The notes: a model not told the origin generated them from the sequence alone. A stretch of DNA of 64,000 nt from Agapanthus africanus (GCA_030015575.1 JASDDO010000001.1:319023595-319087594); one strand, 5' to 3'; counted from the first letter of the stretch, positions 22,670 to 35,900 are shown. Numbers and translations: made by a program.

Positions 22670-24391
22670 ACATTCAGTCGTGTTTATCACCCTGGAACCT
22701 TTCCAGTGATTCTCCCCAGGATCAATTGATACTATCTCACTATTGCTAGTGAGAATCCTAACATCCAATTAGATCTATCTCATAGATCCAAAACCCAGGA
22801 TTTAGGAGGTATCACTTTGATCCTTTATGGAGAATCATTGTGATAAGCGGAGATTGACCGAGCGTAGCATAGGAAACTCCTTCCCTATCAAGAGTATGTC
22901 ATCCACGTACTCTACGAGGATCACCACCATACTCCCTACTACCTTTTTGTTTATACAAGGTTCATCTACAATTTTGATGATGTCAAACTCTTTGACTAAT
23001 CCATCAAAACAAATGTTCCAACTCCGCGATGCCTGCTTTATCACATAAACCATCTTGCACACGTTTTCGCTGCTCCCACTGTCTACGAAGCCCTCTGACT
23101 GTGTACTTACAGACTCTCTTTTCTGAAACATCATTTAAGAAAAGCAGTCATGACACCCAACCGCCAGATATCGTAGTCATGGTATGAAGCCGTGGCAAGT
23201 AGGATCAGAATGGACTTAAGCATAGCTCCTTAGAAAAGGTTTGATCATGATCCATACCTGGTTAATGATGCAAACCTTTAACAAGTCTACCTTTGAAAGT
23301 CTCAACTTTTCCATCTACACCAAGTAATCTTCTCAAGATATACTTGCTCCTGATAGGGATTTAACCTCCAGATTTAGCAACCAAAGTCCATACTTTGTTG
23401 GTGTACATGGATTCCATCTCAGATCGCAAAGCATCCAGCCATTCTTACAGAGTCACTACTCTCGATGGCCTGCTCGAAACTAGTTGGGTCATCATCTCAT
23501 GATGCAATCCTCGCTCCCACTGTCATAGAGTAACCGAAGTATCTCTCAGGCGGGTGAGGAACCTTACTAGATCGGCGGAGAGGCTGAGGTTCGTTGGCAA
23601 TCTACTGAATTCTTTGGTTCTACCAAATCATCTGCTGTAGTTTGTATAGCTGGAACCTTTCCAGTTTTATATAACAGACCTGGCCTCGAGCTTGTCCGGA
23701 TTTTTCTTTTAGACATAGGCCGGACAACCCCAAATCTTAACTAGCTTAAGACATGGGCTCATCCCATTCCATAGCTCATATGGAGTGGTAGGCAGTGATC
23801 TGATTCGAACCCTATTCAATAGGTATGCAGCTTCTCAAGCGCATAACTCCCAAAAGGAAATAGGTAACTCAGTAGTACTCATCATAGAGAACACCTTATC
23901 ATATAAGGTGTGATTGCTCCGCCCCGATATACCATCGTGCTATGGTGTATACGGAGGAGTAATCCTGAGAGAGAATCTCATTCTCCTTTAGAATAGTCCA
24001 GGAATTCCGTGCTCAAGTATTCTCCTCCCTGATCACATCAAAGGACATAATACTTATATCCTTATTGGTTCCCTAGTTCTAACTTATATTCTGTGAATAT
24101 CTCAAAAGGTTCGGACTTGTGTTTCAACAGGAACATATGTCTGAATCTAAAGAGATCATCAGAGAATGTAATGAAGTACAAAGAACCGGTCTTGGCATGT
24201 GTAGACAGGGGACCTTTATACATCAACATATATCATCCCAAGAGTTCACTAACTCTTTCTCTGTTTCCAATAAACAGAGCTGGTGTCATTATATCTTTGT
24301 GACATGACTGGCAAGTTTCACAAGATGTAAATTCAAACTGATTTAAATATGCATCTAGAAGTAACTTCAGCTAGTCGTGTCGCATTGATAT
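22670..24391 (-). pseudogene. CopC pol remnant (RT to integrase)
   Basis: Minus strand. Bases 22835-23134 read as reverse transcriptase with KQASRSWNICFD and the YVDD catalytic motif (VEYVDDILLIGKE). Further along the minus-strand sense come a decayed upstream RT and, at 23900-24350, integrase-like sequence matching CopB 41990-42400. Frames are broken by stops and shifts, and part of RNase H is missing. The first five bases are the AthD target duplication. CopE interrupts it at 24391. Confidence 0.75.
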
Positions 24392-26621
24392 TGTAGGGTT
24401 CCTAGGCACACTAGTGAGGTCTCCCAAGCCATCAACCATGGCAATTTCAAAAATTATGGTGCCGAGAAACCCTAAACTACGGATCGATAACTAGATGTCT
24501 AGGCGAACAATGAACTAGTTAACAATTAACTAAGGGAATACGGAAATACAACCTTTGTAGATCCGGTCCTCCACCTCCACGGCTCCGCAACGAGGTCGTC
24601 TCCGCTGTCCAAATCAAATCCGGGCTCTAGAGTCGGCTTCGTCGGAGAATGGGCAAGCTAGGTCGTCGATGTCCATGCCGAAGATGATCTACGTCGAAGC
24701 ATCGATGAATCAAGCTCCACCTTCACCAAACCGTGAAAAGTTGTGAAGGAAACACACTCTACTACTTGGCAAGAGGTAGAGGATGAAGAAATAGGAAGTG
24801 GGTAGACTTTAGAATTGGATTTCTCACTCATATGCATCAATCACCATTGATGGACTTCAAGCTTCTTCACTTGAAGAATGAAGAAGAAGAAGAAAGATAT
24901 TATGATAAGATTATTGAAAAAGAAAAGAATTATCCATTCTTATCATAACTAAACCATGGTTAGATGTAGAGAGTTAATCATGGTTAAAGAATGGTTAGGT
25001 TTAGACAAGAAGACAAAGATGGTTGCTTTGGTCAAATGTTCATGAAGCTTCAAAGAATACAAACAAATAAAGCCACCATTTTCTCTTCATCATATTTCTT
25101 TTGCTAAAATAACAAAAAGGATAAATAAATGAATAAATAAATAAGTAAATGAAGCAAAAGAAAACCCTAACCATTGACCAACCATGGTTTAAACCATACA
25201 CCAAACAATCATGTATCATCAAACATGATACAATCAAATGCACAAAAGTATATCACATATACAACTTGCACATCCGAGCGAGAAAATCCATCTTAAGTAA
25301 ACCGATACTAGTTAATGCAAAGTAATATATCAAATATATAATTATACATTAAATCATTAAATCAACACTTGATTCAATGATCCGGTCATGCGAACATAAC
25401 CGACTGGTATCCAATATATCGGCTTATCGAATCAACGCTTGAATCGATAACTAGGTTATATCGCATACAACCATTCGATATATTTATCGCGAGAATAGAA
25501 TACGGTATCACATACTCGTATTATTCTCGGTCCCGCACATATCTCATATGCGCTCCTATTTCGTTTCGCTTGATCCAGGAAACCTCTGTGTAGGACTCTA
25601 AAGACTCGTCAATACGCCGGCAGCGGATGATGATCATATCAAACATCCACAAGCCACAAGCGGTCTGCTAAACGTAACGGCCACCCGGGTATTGAGCGAT
25701 CTGAAGATCGACGAGCAAGCCCGCTCACACTCCAGTGAATCCGACCAGTAACACTACCGTACAGTCCGGTATGATCGTCTGATATGTCGCATATCTCGCC
25801 TAGGGGTGGTAAACGTCAGACCCCAATAGCTCAATAAGTCGTGTCGATATGAGGTCTATAACTGTTCGAGAAACTACTGGTAACACTTACCAGTAAATCT
25901 CAGCAACCCTGGCCAGGGATTTCCTATTATAGCCAATCGAACACAGCGCAACATCAACCCCCTATACCAGGAGAGACGAATCCCCTCCTATCGCTCATTG
26001 CCTCCATGTGACTCGGGACTGTACCCAAAAACCACCGTTTTGCACGCCCTCTTGGACGTGGTAAGATGGAAATCAAAGCACAGTGGGAACCACACAAGAC
26101 TCTATGACGATCTCGGGTCAACAGACTACTCTGTACCAGTGTCACCAGAGAACTGCCATCTGACGTGAGGTATAATACCATCTGGGAGTTCTCGGCGAGT
26201 CCGTCCAGTGTACCCAGTCTCTACTGAGCACCCGTATATCATCTCTGATGTCAAACACCGATGGATATGGGATCATCCATCGCCCATCTGTATGGGTCGA
26301 GAAGGTACACGCTAGTCTACTCTGGTATATCGATGCCCCGTCTCGATACACCCACGACTAGGGACTTTGAAGGATGTACTTATGGACTACCATGTCCCCA
26401 CTAGTATGATCCGCATCATAGTCCAGGTAGTCAAGTACAGATCCTAAGGGCTTTACCAACATGTAACAGAGAGACAATCAGCATACACGTTAAGGTAAAG
26501 TTCAACCAGATAGCATACTATCATGTCGAGCAAGAAAGTCCTCCCTATATATGTCCCAGCATCCACTACAATATACATCATATGTACAGTAATGGCCTCT
26601 AGGGCATACATATAACTAACA
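24392..26621 (-). repeat. CopE 3' LTR
   Basis: 2230 bp. Minus-strand start TGTTAGTTATATGTATGCCC at 26621, end ...GGAACCCTACA at 24392. Flanked on the left by the duplication GATAT and on the right by the polypurine run. Confidence 0.93.
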
Positions 26622-28950
26622 ATCTCCCACTTGCACTAGGGCCATCTGTAGCAGTGGTCGCAGTATCTCATACTCAACCATCCCATAAAAGTCTCTCTCT
26701 GGGAACAGGCCTTTGTGAGTGGATCCGCTGTGTTGTCCTCTGAGTCTACTTTCCTAACCTCGATCTCCCTGGAGATCAACCATCTCCATGATCAAGTGAT
26801 ACTGCCATAGAATATGTCTGGATCACTGATGGGACTGGCGTTCCTTGGCTTAAGCCACAACTCCATTGTCTCACAATGGTAGGAACATAGTTCATTTCAT
26901 GAACCATTTTACACCCAGACAGCCTCTTTGGTAGCATCTTAAGTAGCGATGTATCCTGCCTTTATCGTCTAGTATGCCACGGTATCTAGCCTGGAACTCT
27001 TCCAACATACCGTCCCTTTACTGAGGGTAAAGACTATGCCTGCGACTGACATTCAGTCGTCTTTATCACCCTGGAACCCTTTCAGTGATTCTCCTCAGGA
27101 TGTGTTGATACCGTCTCACTACATCTAGTGAGAATTCTAACATCCATTTAGATCTATCTCATAGATCCAAAATCCAGGATTTAGTAGGTATCACTTTGAT
27201 CCTATATGGAGAATTCTAGTGATAAGCGGAGATTGACCGAGCGTAGCATAAGAAACTCCTTTCTTATCAAGTGTATGTCATCCACGTACTCTACGAGGAT
27301 CACCACCATACTCCCTACTACCTTTTTGTTTATACAAGGTTCATCTACCATTTTGATGATGTCAAACTCTTTGACTAATTCATCAAAACAGATGTTCCAA
27401 CTCCGCGATGCCTGCTTTATCCTATAAAGCATCTTGCACACGTTTCCGCTGCTCCCACTGTTTACGAAGCCCTCTGGCTGTGTACTTACAGACGCACTCT
27501 TCTAAATCATCATTTAGAAAAGCAGTCATGGCACCCAACCGCCAGATATCGTAGTCATGGTATGTAGCCGTGACAAGTAGGATCTGGATGGACTTAAGCA
27601 TAGTCACTTGAAAAGGTTTCATCATTATCCACGCCTGGTCAATGATGCAAACTTTTAACAAGTCTAGCTTTGAAAGTCTCAACTTTTCCATCTACACCAA
27701 GTAATCTTCTCAAGATATACTTGCTCCTGATGGGGATTTAACCCTTCAGATATAGCAGCCAAAGTCCATACTTTGCTGGTGTATAAGGATTCCATCTCAG
27801 ATTACTAAGCATCCAGCCATTCTTACAGAGTCCCACTCCTGATGGCCAGCTCGAAACTAGTTGGGTCATCATCTCATGATGCAATCCTCGCTCCCACTGT
27901 CATAGAGAAACCGAAGTATCTCTCAGGTGGGTGAGGAACCCTACTAGATCGGCGGAGAGGCTGAGGTTCGTTGGTATCTACTGAATCCTTTGGTTGTACC
28001 AAACCATCTGCTGTATTTTGTATAGCTGGAACCTTTCCAGTTCTACATTACAGACTTTGCCTCGAGCTTGTCCGGATTTTGTTATTAGACATAGGCCAGA
28101 CAACCCCAAATCTTAACTAGCTTAAGACATGGGCTCTTCCCTTTCCATATCGCATATGAAGTGGTAGGTATTGATTTGATTCGAACCTATTCAATAGGTA
28201 TGCAGCTTCTCAAGTGCATAACCCTTAAAAGGAAATAGGTAACTCAGTAATACTCATCATAGAGCACACCATATCAAATAGGGTGTATCTGCTCCGCCCC
28301 GATATACCATTGTGCTATGGTGTATACAGAGGAGTAATGCTGAGAGAGAATCTCATTCTCCTTTAGAATAGTCCAGTATTTCCGTGCTCAAGTATTCTCC
28401 TCCTTGATCTCATCATAGGACATAATACTTATACCCGTATTCTGGTTCTCTACTTCTAACTTATATTCCGTGAATATCTCAAAAGGTTCGGACTTGTGTT
28501 TCAACAGGAACATTTGTCTGAATCTTGAGAGATTATCAGAGAATGTAATGAAGTACAAAGAACCAGTCCTGGCATGTGTAGACAGGGGACCTTACATACA
28601 TCAACATGTATCATCCCAAGAGTTCAGTAACTCTTTCTCTGTTTCCAATAAACAGAGCTGTGGTCATCTTATCTTTGTGACATGACTGGCGAGTTTCACA
28701 AGATGTAAATTCAAACTGATTTAAATATGCATCTTTATGTAACTCTAGCTAGTCGGGTCACATTGATCTGACCTAGTCTACAATGCCTCAAGAAGAATTC
28801 GTTCATTTCTGAACTCTTCCTCTTGTGTGTGTTCCTTATACTAAGAACTGTAGTTTGATTTAGAACATCAATGCTTTTAGATAACGTGCCTGAACCGATC
28901 AACTTTTGATATAGGAAATGTTCAAAACATTATCCAACAATACAAAATTT
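26622..28950 (-). pseudogene. CopE pol remnant (integrase, RT, RNase H end)
   Basis: Minus strand, read from right to left. Integrase-like DNA lies at about 28000-28800. RT comes as two frames: 27422-27691 (contains ATYHDYDIW and TAFLNDDLEE) and 27202-27441 (KQASRSWNICFDELV and a YVDD motif). The end of RNase H lies beside the polypurine tract at 26622-26760. There are many stops and shifts, and the interval is shorter than CopF pol. Not functional. Confidence 0.8.
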
Positions 28951-29126
28951 TATCATTTCTTTACTGATAAAGAGACTGATATGATTTTGTATATCAGGTT
29001 CGGTATCTAATAACATTCGTTCAGAATCAATGTATTGGTAATACAGGGTGACAGTGACCAACAGACTTGGCTGCAACTCTTGCCCCGTTTTCTGCCTCAT
29101 GAAACTTATCACCCGTTCTCAGTTTT

Positions 29127-29384
29127 CTACCTTTCTGTAGCCCTATGTAACAGATTACATATCTGGGATCCTGATCTGGTATCACATACCCAGGACGCGG
29201 AGGATACTGAGAAACAGTTCTTTGTAACGAACACACCCGAAGATGATGCATCAGCATGCACTTTCTTCGTTTGGGCGGCACGGGAAATCTGGTATTCCCC
29301 AATTTCCTGCTCTGTCTTATAACAATTATAAGTTCGAGCGGGACCAACGTTCCCCAGCTCAGTATAACAAGCGGGTTCGGTCAA
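29127..29384 (-). pseudogene. CopE gag-deleted ORF joined to protease start
   Basis: 85 codons on the minus strand. It starts just after a pyrimidine tract like the one before CopF gag. After a short gag N-terminus it jumps to a damaged zinc-knuckle region (YNCYKTEQEIGEY), then SSGVFVTKNCF, then protease-like SWVCDTRSGSQICN, where CopF has SWVLDTGSGSHICN. The central gag of about 200 codons in CopF is missing. The T-R change also breaks the protease DTG. CopC and CopB have the same join. Confidence 0.75.
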
Positions 29385-29624
29385 TAATCCGTATTATTAT
29401 CTCGATTAAGGCGTGATATGGTCGCTACCTGGAGAGAGAGAGAAGAAAACACTCAGCGTGCGCTCTGTCAAGAATAGATTGGTTATTATTTTATCTAATC
29501 AGGATGGCTCCCACTGCTTTTTATCAAATCTTCCTTCAAACCCTAAAAGGAAAGACTAGCCGGGATTAATTACACACTACAAGTTCGCCAATCTTTCAGC
29601 CAGGCCAGTGTCGGTACTTTGAGG

Positions 29625-29710
29625 GAGGTCCCCCGTGCTTTCGCACGAACCTAATTAATGTAAACCTCGTTTTCCCAGAGGCGTAACCTCGTTAACACCT
29701 TTCTAGACAC
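29625..29710 (-). ncRNA. Leader RNA module in CopE
   Basis: Minus-strand counterpart of the AthD and CopF module. Here the inner hairpin is CGTGC-GAAA-GCACG, a perfect five-pair stem with a GNRA loop; the upstream small hairpin is GAGG/CCTC; and the outer stem is GAGGTT with GACCTC. Confidence 0.6.
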
Positions 29711-29862
29711 CTACTTGATCGGCTAATTGTAATGTATAAAACTCTCCCAGGAGTAACTCTTACTCGCAGCGGGTATCGGGATCCAACTATCTCATAGAAG
29801 GTATGCAATCTCATTGCAAATTTCAACACTTGAAATTCCCGATAATATTTTGCCCCTAGCAT

Positions 29863-30070
29863 CTTATGACCTTGGCTAAGGTCAACAAATCATAAGTGCT
29901 AGCCAAGTTCAACCCGTCATTTCCCGATTGAATTAAACCCACCCGCACGACCCTTGGCTAAGGTCAACAAAGTCGCACGACTACCCTAACTCAATCGCAT
30001 CATATGCTTATACAGATAAGCACTAATCAGCTACCGCACACTACGCCTTGGCTAAGGTCAACAAACGTAG
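29863..30070 (-). other. Three-hairpin array in the CopE leader
   Basis: Hairpins at 29863-29896 (arms CTTATGA/TCATAAG), 29948-29975 (CGAC/GTCG) and 30041-30070 (CTACG/CGTAG). All three carry the same minus-strand core TTGACCTTAGCCAAGG. The core differs from that of CopB, but is identical among the three hairpins. Confidence 0.65.
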
Positions 30071-30189
30071 CACGAATACTAACCAGTACTTATCTGAAAT
30101 GACGGAGGGCTACGACAGGTTTTTCTGAAAACCTATTGCGTAATGAACTTGATATCGCTGTAGAATCAAATGATTTTTAAAATGGAGTG

Positions 30190-30460
30190 TTTTTTAGGCT
30201 TTTCTAGTTTTGCTAAAGGAGTCACTCCCGGTGAAGGGATCGTCGGTCCTTTCCTCGTCGAATGAGGTGTGGGATATATCATATATATCACTGTGCAAAG
30301 CAAAAACACTTAAAAGCAATCAAAAGACAAACCGAGTGTGTAGCATCTGCCAGTTATTGCTAAAGGAGTCACTCCCGGTGAAGGGATCTCAGTCCTTTCC
30401 TCGTCGAATGAGGTGCAGGATATATCACATATACCGCTATGCAAAGCAAGAACTGTAGCT
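30190..30460 (-). repeat. Direct duplication with hairpin in the CopE leader
   Basis: Counterpart of 6903-7180 in CopB: two copies of the block containing GAGTCACTCCCGGTGAAGGG followed by the CCTTTCCTCGTCGAATGAGG stretch. Confidence 0.75.
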
Positions 30461-32559
30461 ACCTGTTTTATTTTGAAATTCGATTCTACAACATCTTAGG
30501 TTTCTTTTATTTCATTAATCACATTAATGAAGTCCCATCATTTAAGTACCTAAACATCACAGATAGATATGACGTACACTTATGCCATCCGCATTCGCCT
30601 CGATGTCCCCTCGTGCACCGTTAGGTTAGGTAACTAACGGCAGAGCAGGGCAGGGCTAGCACGGGTGTAAAACATAAGTAACGTCTATATAATACATCAT
30701 ATATACTATATACTATATCCATCACAGAACATCTCATGATCACATCACAGATATCGCAGCAGAAGAATCATATGAAATATTGGATATACTAGGACGTCCG
30801 TGTTTTCAATACGAGCCAGTATAAAACACGGATTCCACGGTCGTGATGAATAGCCAAACCCACACCCCTAGACCCCTACGAGAGCGGCAAGCAACCCTAC
30901 CAATTCTAGAGTTAGGAGACCCGGACTCGACTCTTCGAGTTGATCTCCCACTGGACTCCAGAACCCGGTTACTTGTGCCCTCCTCCTTGGGTCTATCCTA
31001 GTGCGGAAAAGTAAATAATATACAACAGGTGACAACTCCCGCAACCTGGAAGCGCCCCAATAAAAGAATATTACATACAAGTTTTTACATGAATGAAAAT
31101 GAAAAACACTCATCTCACATAAAAAAACCCCGGCTATTCAAACACGACGATCCAATATAACATATCCAGCAACACATAACATCACATGTCATCAACGTAA
31201 GTAAATATGCGCATCCCAATTGTCGTTGACATATAGCAACGAAACCGGCGATATCACATATTACACTTACGGTCACAGAAAAGAAAGTGTAAAACTACAA
31301 CAGTTGGAATCCGCAACCACCTCAGACATCGCATGCCTGACCAAATGAATTACTTAGACATCGCATGCCTAACAATTACAAACCCCGCATTTTAGTCTCA
31401 TAATCGAAAACTCTTTTCAATATTTAGTCGGACAATTCAACAAGATTCCCGACATCCTGATCGAATGCTTGTCGCAAACTTCAGTAGACGGCCGCACCCC
31501 TGATACCGTCGACGAAGTGCACCAAGGCGGAACACCGCTGCCGCGAGCACCCGAACGGATGCTTTCGGCGACGGGGTTCTCCTACGGTCACTTGGTCGGG
31601 GCTATGGAGCGAGGCTGTCTATTAAGTTTACCCGGCGAGTATCCGCGTACGCTACGTGATTGCGACGGACTTTTGATCACATCAAAATTCCGTGGCAACT
31701 GATCAAGTGAGACTAAACTGCTACGTTTATAACATTCATTCAGTTATCTCATAACTTTTGTGAATTCCAATTATTGTATCCCATTCCAGATAAACAGAAA
31801 ATGTTAAACTTTTCGATCGAACAATCGAACACCCAAGTTTTCCCGAAACAGATCAACACATGAAATAAGTCTAACAACATTCCGTTCGTGCCTCAGTACC
31901 AACGGTCCAGCCGTAGAAGGGTCAAGCCAACGCCTCACATGTGGCACGCCGTACTGCCCCAAACCCGAAGGTTCAAAGGGCAGTTCAAGACGGTCACATA
32001 ATCGAGTTAAGGTTTGTGTCTTCTAGAGGGACCATCGTGTTACTTGCACTACTTAGAACGTCGTTAAACTACGGAAAAGTCCAACACTTGGAAATTTCCC
32101 GACAGGGGAAAAATTGGGTATTTATATCCGGTCGAACTTTTTAACATATTCTAAAATTTATCCGGAAAGCCACACAGACAAAATTTGATACCCCGATCGA
32201 AACACCAAATTCCCAAAACAACTCAGATTATTCAACACTTGAATAAAATTTTAAAAATATCCAGAGAACTCAGCACAGTTAAATAGGAGTTACTGTGCAA
32301 ACAAACCCACATAATACTACAAAACGGCCGCCCTTCCGCCGCACGAGCCATGCTCGTGCCGCGGAAGCGCGGCGCTTTAATGGAGTTAGGGCTACGGGTT
32401 GCACAGTTAATCTTATATTTTCCTGCATGTTTTTCTGAATATTTTTAATGTGGAAAAATGCACTGTTTTGAAAAAAGTACAGAGAGCATATTTGATTTGG
32501 AATTCCGGGTTCGTTCGGACTTCAATTTCCGTCTGGTCTTCGCCTAAGGCTCTAGCTAG

Positions 32560-32571
32560 GCTCTGATACCA
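32560..32571 (-). other. CopE primer binding site
   Basis: GCTCTGATACCA on the plus strand, that is TGGTATCAGAGC on the minus strand, two bases from the LTR end. Confidence 0.9.
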
Positions 32572-32573
32572 CT

Positions 32574-34802
32574 TGTAGGGTTCCTAGGCACACTAGTGAG
32601 GTCTCCCAAGCCATCAACCATGGCAATTTCAAAAATTATGGTGCCGAGAAACCCTAAACTACGGATCGATAACTAGATGTCTAGGCGAACAATGAACTAG
32701 TTAACAATTAACTAAGGGAATACGGAAATACAACCTTTGTAGATCCGGTCCTCCACCTCCACGGCTCCGCAACGAGGTCGTCTCCGCTGTCCAAATCAAA
32801 TCCGGGCTCTAGAGTCGGCTTCGTCGGAGAATGGGCAAGCTAGGTCGTCGATGTCCATGCCGAAGATGATCTACGTCGAAGCATCGATGAATCAAGCTCC
32901 ACCTTCACCAAACCGTGAAAAGTTGTGAAGGAAACACACTCTACTACTTGGCAAGAGGTAGAGGATGAAGAAATAGGAAGTGGGTAGACTTTAGAATTGG
33001 ATTTCTCACTCATATGCATCAATCACCATTGATGGACTTCAAGCTTCTTCACTTGAAGAATGAAGAAGAAGAAGAAAGCTATTATGATAAGATTATTGAA
33101 AAAGAAAAGAATTATCCATTCTTATCATAACTAAACCATGGTTAGATGTAGAGAGTTAATCATGGTTAAAGAATGGTTAGGTTTAGACAAGAAAACAAAA
33201 ATGGTTGCTTTGGTCAAATGTTCATGAAGCTTCAAAGAATACAAACAAATAAAGCCACCATTTTCTCTTCATCATATTTCTTTTGCTAAAATAACAAAAA
33301 GGATAAATAAATGAATAAATAAATAAGTAAATGAAGAAAAGAAAACCCTAACCATTGACCAACCATGGTTTAAACCATACACCAAACAATCATGTATCAT
33401 CAAACATGATACAATCAAATGCACAAAAGTATATCACATATACAACTTGCACATCCGAGCGAGAAAATCCATCTTAAGTAAACCGATACTAGTTAATGCA
33501 AAGTAATATATCAAATATATAATTATACATTAAATCATTAAATCAACACTTGATTCAATGATCCGGTCATGCGCACATAACCGACTGGTATCCAATATAT
33601 CGGCTTATCGAATCAACGCTTGAATCGATAACTAGGTTATATCGCATACAACCATTCGATATATTTATCGCGAGAATAGAATACGGTATCACATACTCGT
33701 ATTATTCTCGGTCCCGCACATATCTCATATGCGCTCCTATTTCGTTTCGCTTGATCCAGGAAACCTCTGTGTAGGACTCTAAAGACTCGTCAATACGCCG
33801 GCAGCGGATGATGATCATATCAAACATCCACAAGCCGCAAGCGGTCTGCTAAACGTAACGGCCACCCGGGTATTGAGCGATCTGAAGATCGACGAGCAAG
33901 CCCGCTCACACTCCAGTGAATCCGACCAGTAACACTACCGTACAGTCCGGTATGATCGTCTGATATGTCGCATATCTCGCCTAGGGATGGTAAACGTCAG
34001 ACCCCAATAGCTCAATAAGTCGTGTCGATATGAGGTCTATAACTGTTCGAGAAACTACTGGTAACACTTACCAGTAAATCTCAGCAACCCTGGCCAGGGA
34101 TTTCCTGTTATAGCCAATCGAACACAGCGCAACATCAACCCCCTATACCGGGAGAGACGAATCCCCTCCTATCGCTCATTGCCTCCATGTGACTCGGGAC
34201 TGTACCCAAAAACCACCGTTTTGCACGCCCTCTTGGACGTGGTAAGATGGAAATCAAAGCACAGTGGGAACCACACAAGACTCTATGACGATTTCGGGTC
34301 AACAGACTACTCTGTACCAGTGTCACCAGAGAACTGCCATCTGACGTGAGGTATAATACCATCTGGGAGTTCTCGGCGAGTCCGTCCAGTGTACCCAGTC
34401 TCTACTGAGCACCCGTATATCATCTCTGATGTCAAACACCGATGGATATGGGATCATCCATCGCCCATCTGTATGGGTCGAGAAGGTACACGCTAGTCTA
34501 CTCTGGTATATCGATGCCCCGTCTCGATACACCCACGACTAGGGACTTTGAAGGATGTACTTATGGACTACCATGTCCCCACTAGTATGATCCGCATCAT
34601 AATCCAGGTAGTCAAGTACAGATCCTAAGGGCTTTACCAACATGTAACAGAGAGACAATCAGCATACACGTTAAGGTAAAGTTCAACCAGATAGCATACT
34701 ATCATGTCGAGCAAGAAAGTCCTCCCTATATATGTCCCAGCATCCACTACAATATACATCATATGTACAGTAATGGCCTCTAGGGCATACATATAACTAA
34801 CA
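32574..34802 (-). repeat. CopE 5' LTR
   Basis: 2229 bp, nearly identical to 24392-26621. Followed by the target duplication GATAT at 34803-34807. Confidence 0.93.
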
Positions 34803-35164
34803 GATATGACCTAGTCTACAATGCCTCAAGAAGTATTCGTTCATTTCTGAACTCTTCCTCTTGTGTGTGTTCCGTATACTAAGAACTGTAGTTTGATTTA
34901 GAACATCAATGTTTTTAGATAACGTGCCTGAACCGATCAACTTTTGATATAAGAAATGTTCAAAACATTATCCGACAATACAAAATTATATCCTTTCTTT
35001 ATTAATAAAGAGACTGATATGATTTTGTATATCAGGTTCGGTATCTAATAACATTCGTTTAGAATCAATGTATTGGTAATACAGGGTGACAGTGACCAAC
35101 AGACTTGGCTGCAACACTTGCCCCGTTTTCTGCCTCATGAAACTTATCACCCGTTCTCAGTTCT
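34803..35164 (-). pseudogene. CopC integrase/protease remnant
   Basis: Continuation of CopC after CopE. Plus-strand sequence matches CopE 28768-29126 closely (the stretch with CCTCAAGAAGTATTCG, then the region just downstream of protease). No open frame. The first five bases are the CopE target duplication. Confidence 0.7.
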
Positions 35165-35491
35165 CTACCTTTCTGTAGCCCTATGTAACAGATTACATAT
35201 CTGGGATCCTAATCTGGTATCACATACCCAGGACGTAAAGGATACTGAGAAACAGTTCTTTGTAATGAACACACCCGAAGATGATGCATCAGCATGCACT
35301 CTCTTCGTTTGGGCGGCATGGGAAATCTGGTATTCCCCTATTTCCTGCTCTGTCTTATAACAATTATAAGTTGGAGCGGGACCAACGTTCCCCAGCTCAG
35401 TATAACAAGTGGGTTCAGTCAATACTTCCGTATTATTATCTTGATTAAGGCGTGATATGGTCGCTACCTGGAGAGAGAGAGAAGAAAACAC
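35165..35491 (-). pseudogene. CopC gag-deleted ORF joined to protease start
   Basis: 108 codons on the minus strand; the first few overlap the pyrimidine tract. It has the same structure as in CopE: short gag start (ISRLNQDNN), YNCYKTEQEIGEYQ, SSGVFITKNCF, then SWVCDTRLGSQICN. The central gag and an intact CCHC knuckle are absent. The shared breakpoint shows that the deletion is inherited. Confidence 0.75.
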
Positions 35492-35663
35492 TCAGCGTGC
35501 GCTCTTGCAAGAATAAATTGGTTATTATTTTTATCTAATCAGGATGGCTCCCACTGTTTTTATCAAATCTTCCTTCAAACCCTAAAAGGAAAGACTAGCC
35601 GGGATTAATTACACACTACAAGTTCGCCAATTTTTCAGCCAGGCCAGTGTCGGTACTTTGAAG

Positions 35664-35750
35664 GAGGTCCCCCGTGCTTTCGCACGAACCTAATTAATGT
35701 AAACCTCGTTTTCCCAGAGGCGTAACCTCGTTAACACCTTTCTAGACACC
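35664..35750 (-). ncRNA. Leader RNA module in CopC
   Basis: Almost identical to the CopE copy, including the CGTGC-GAAA-GCACG hairpin on the minus strand. Confidence 0.6.
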
Positions 35751-35900
35751 TACTTGATCGGCTAATTATAATGTGTAAAACTCTCCCAGGAGTAACAATT
35801 ACTCGCAGTGGGTATCGGGATCCAACTATCTCATAGAAGGTATGCAATCTCATTGCAAATTTCAACACTTGAAATTCCCGATAATTTTGCCCCTAGCGTC

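Larger units (their letters stand above)
29441..32559 (-). other. CopE untranslated leader
   Basis: Minus strand, about 3.1 kb without a gene. It contains the shared module (29625-29710), a stem around 29746-29773, the three-hairpin array (29863-30070), the duplicated hairpin block (30190-30460), a sense TATAAAT (plus strand 32120-32126) and a GC-rich hairpin at 32333-32367 with 16-bp arms and loop CAT. Confidence 0.75.
24392..34802 (-). mobile_element. CopE: complete-length Ty1/copia element, gag-deleted
   Basis: LTRs 24392-26621 and 32574-34802 differ at about 10 positions (about 0.45%), making it the youngest copia here. The target duplication GATAT is at 24387-24391 and 34803-34807. It inserted into CopC in the same orientation. 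The internal region of about 5.95 kb has decayed pol and no intact gag although the LTRs are nearly identical. It was therefore probably copied in an already defective state with proteins supplied by another element. Confidence 0.93.

Noticed and set aside
30210..30458. Plus-strand frame with an internal repeat (LKESLPVKGS twice), also at 36164-36496
   Set aside because: It is antisense to the CopE and CopC leaders and follows from the duplicated leader block, not from a repeat protein.
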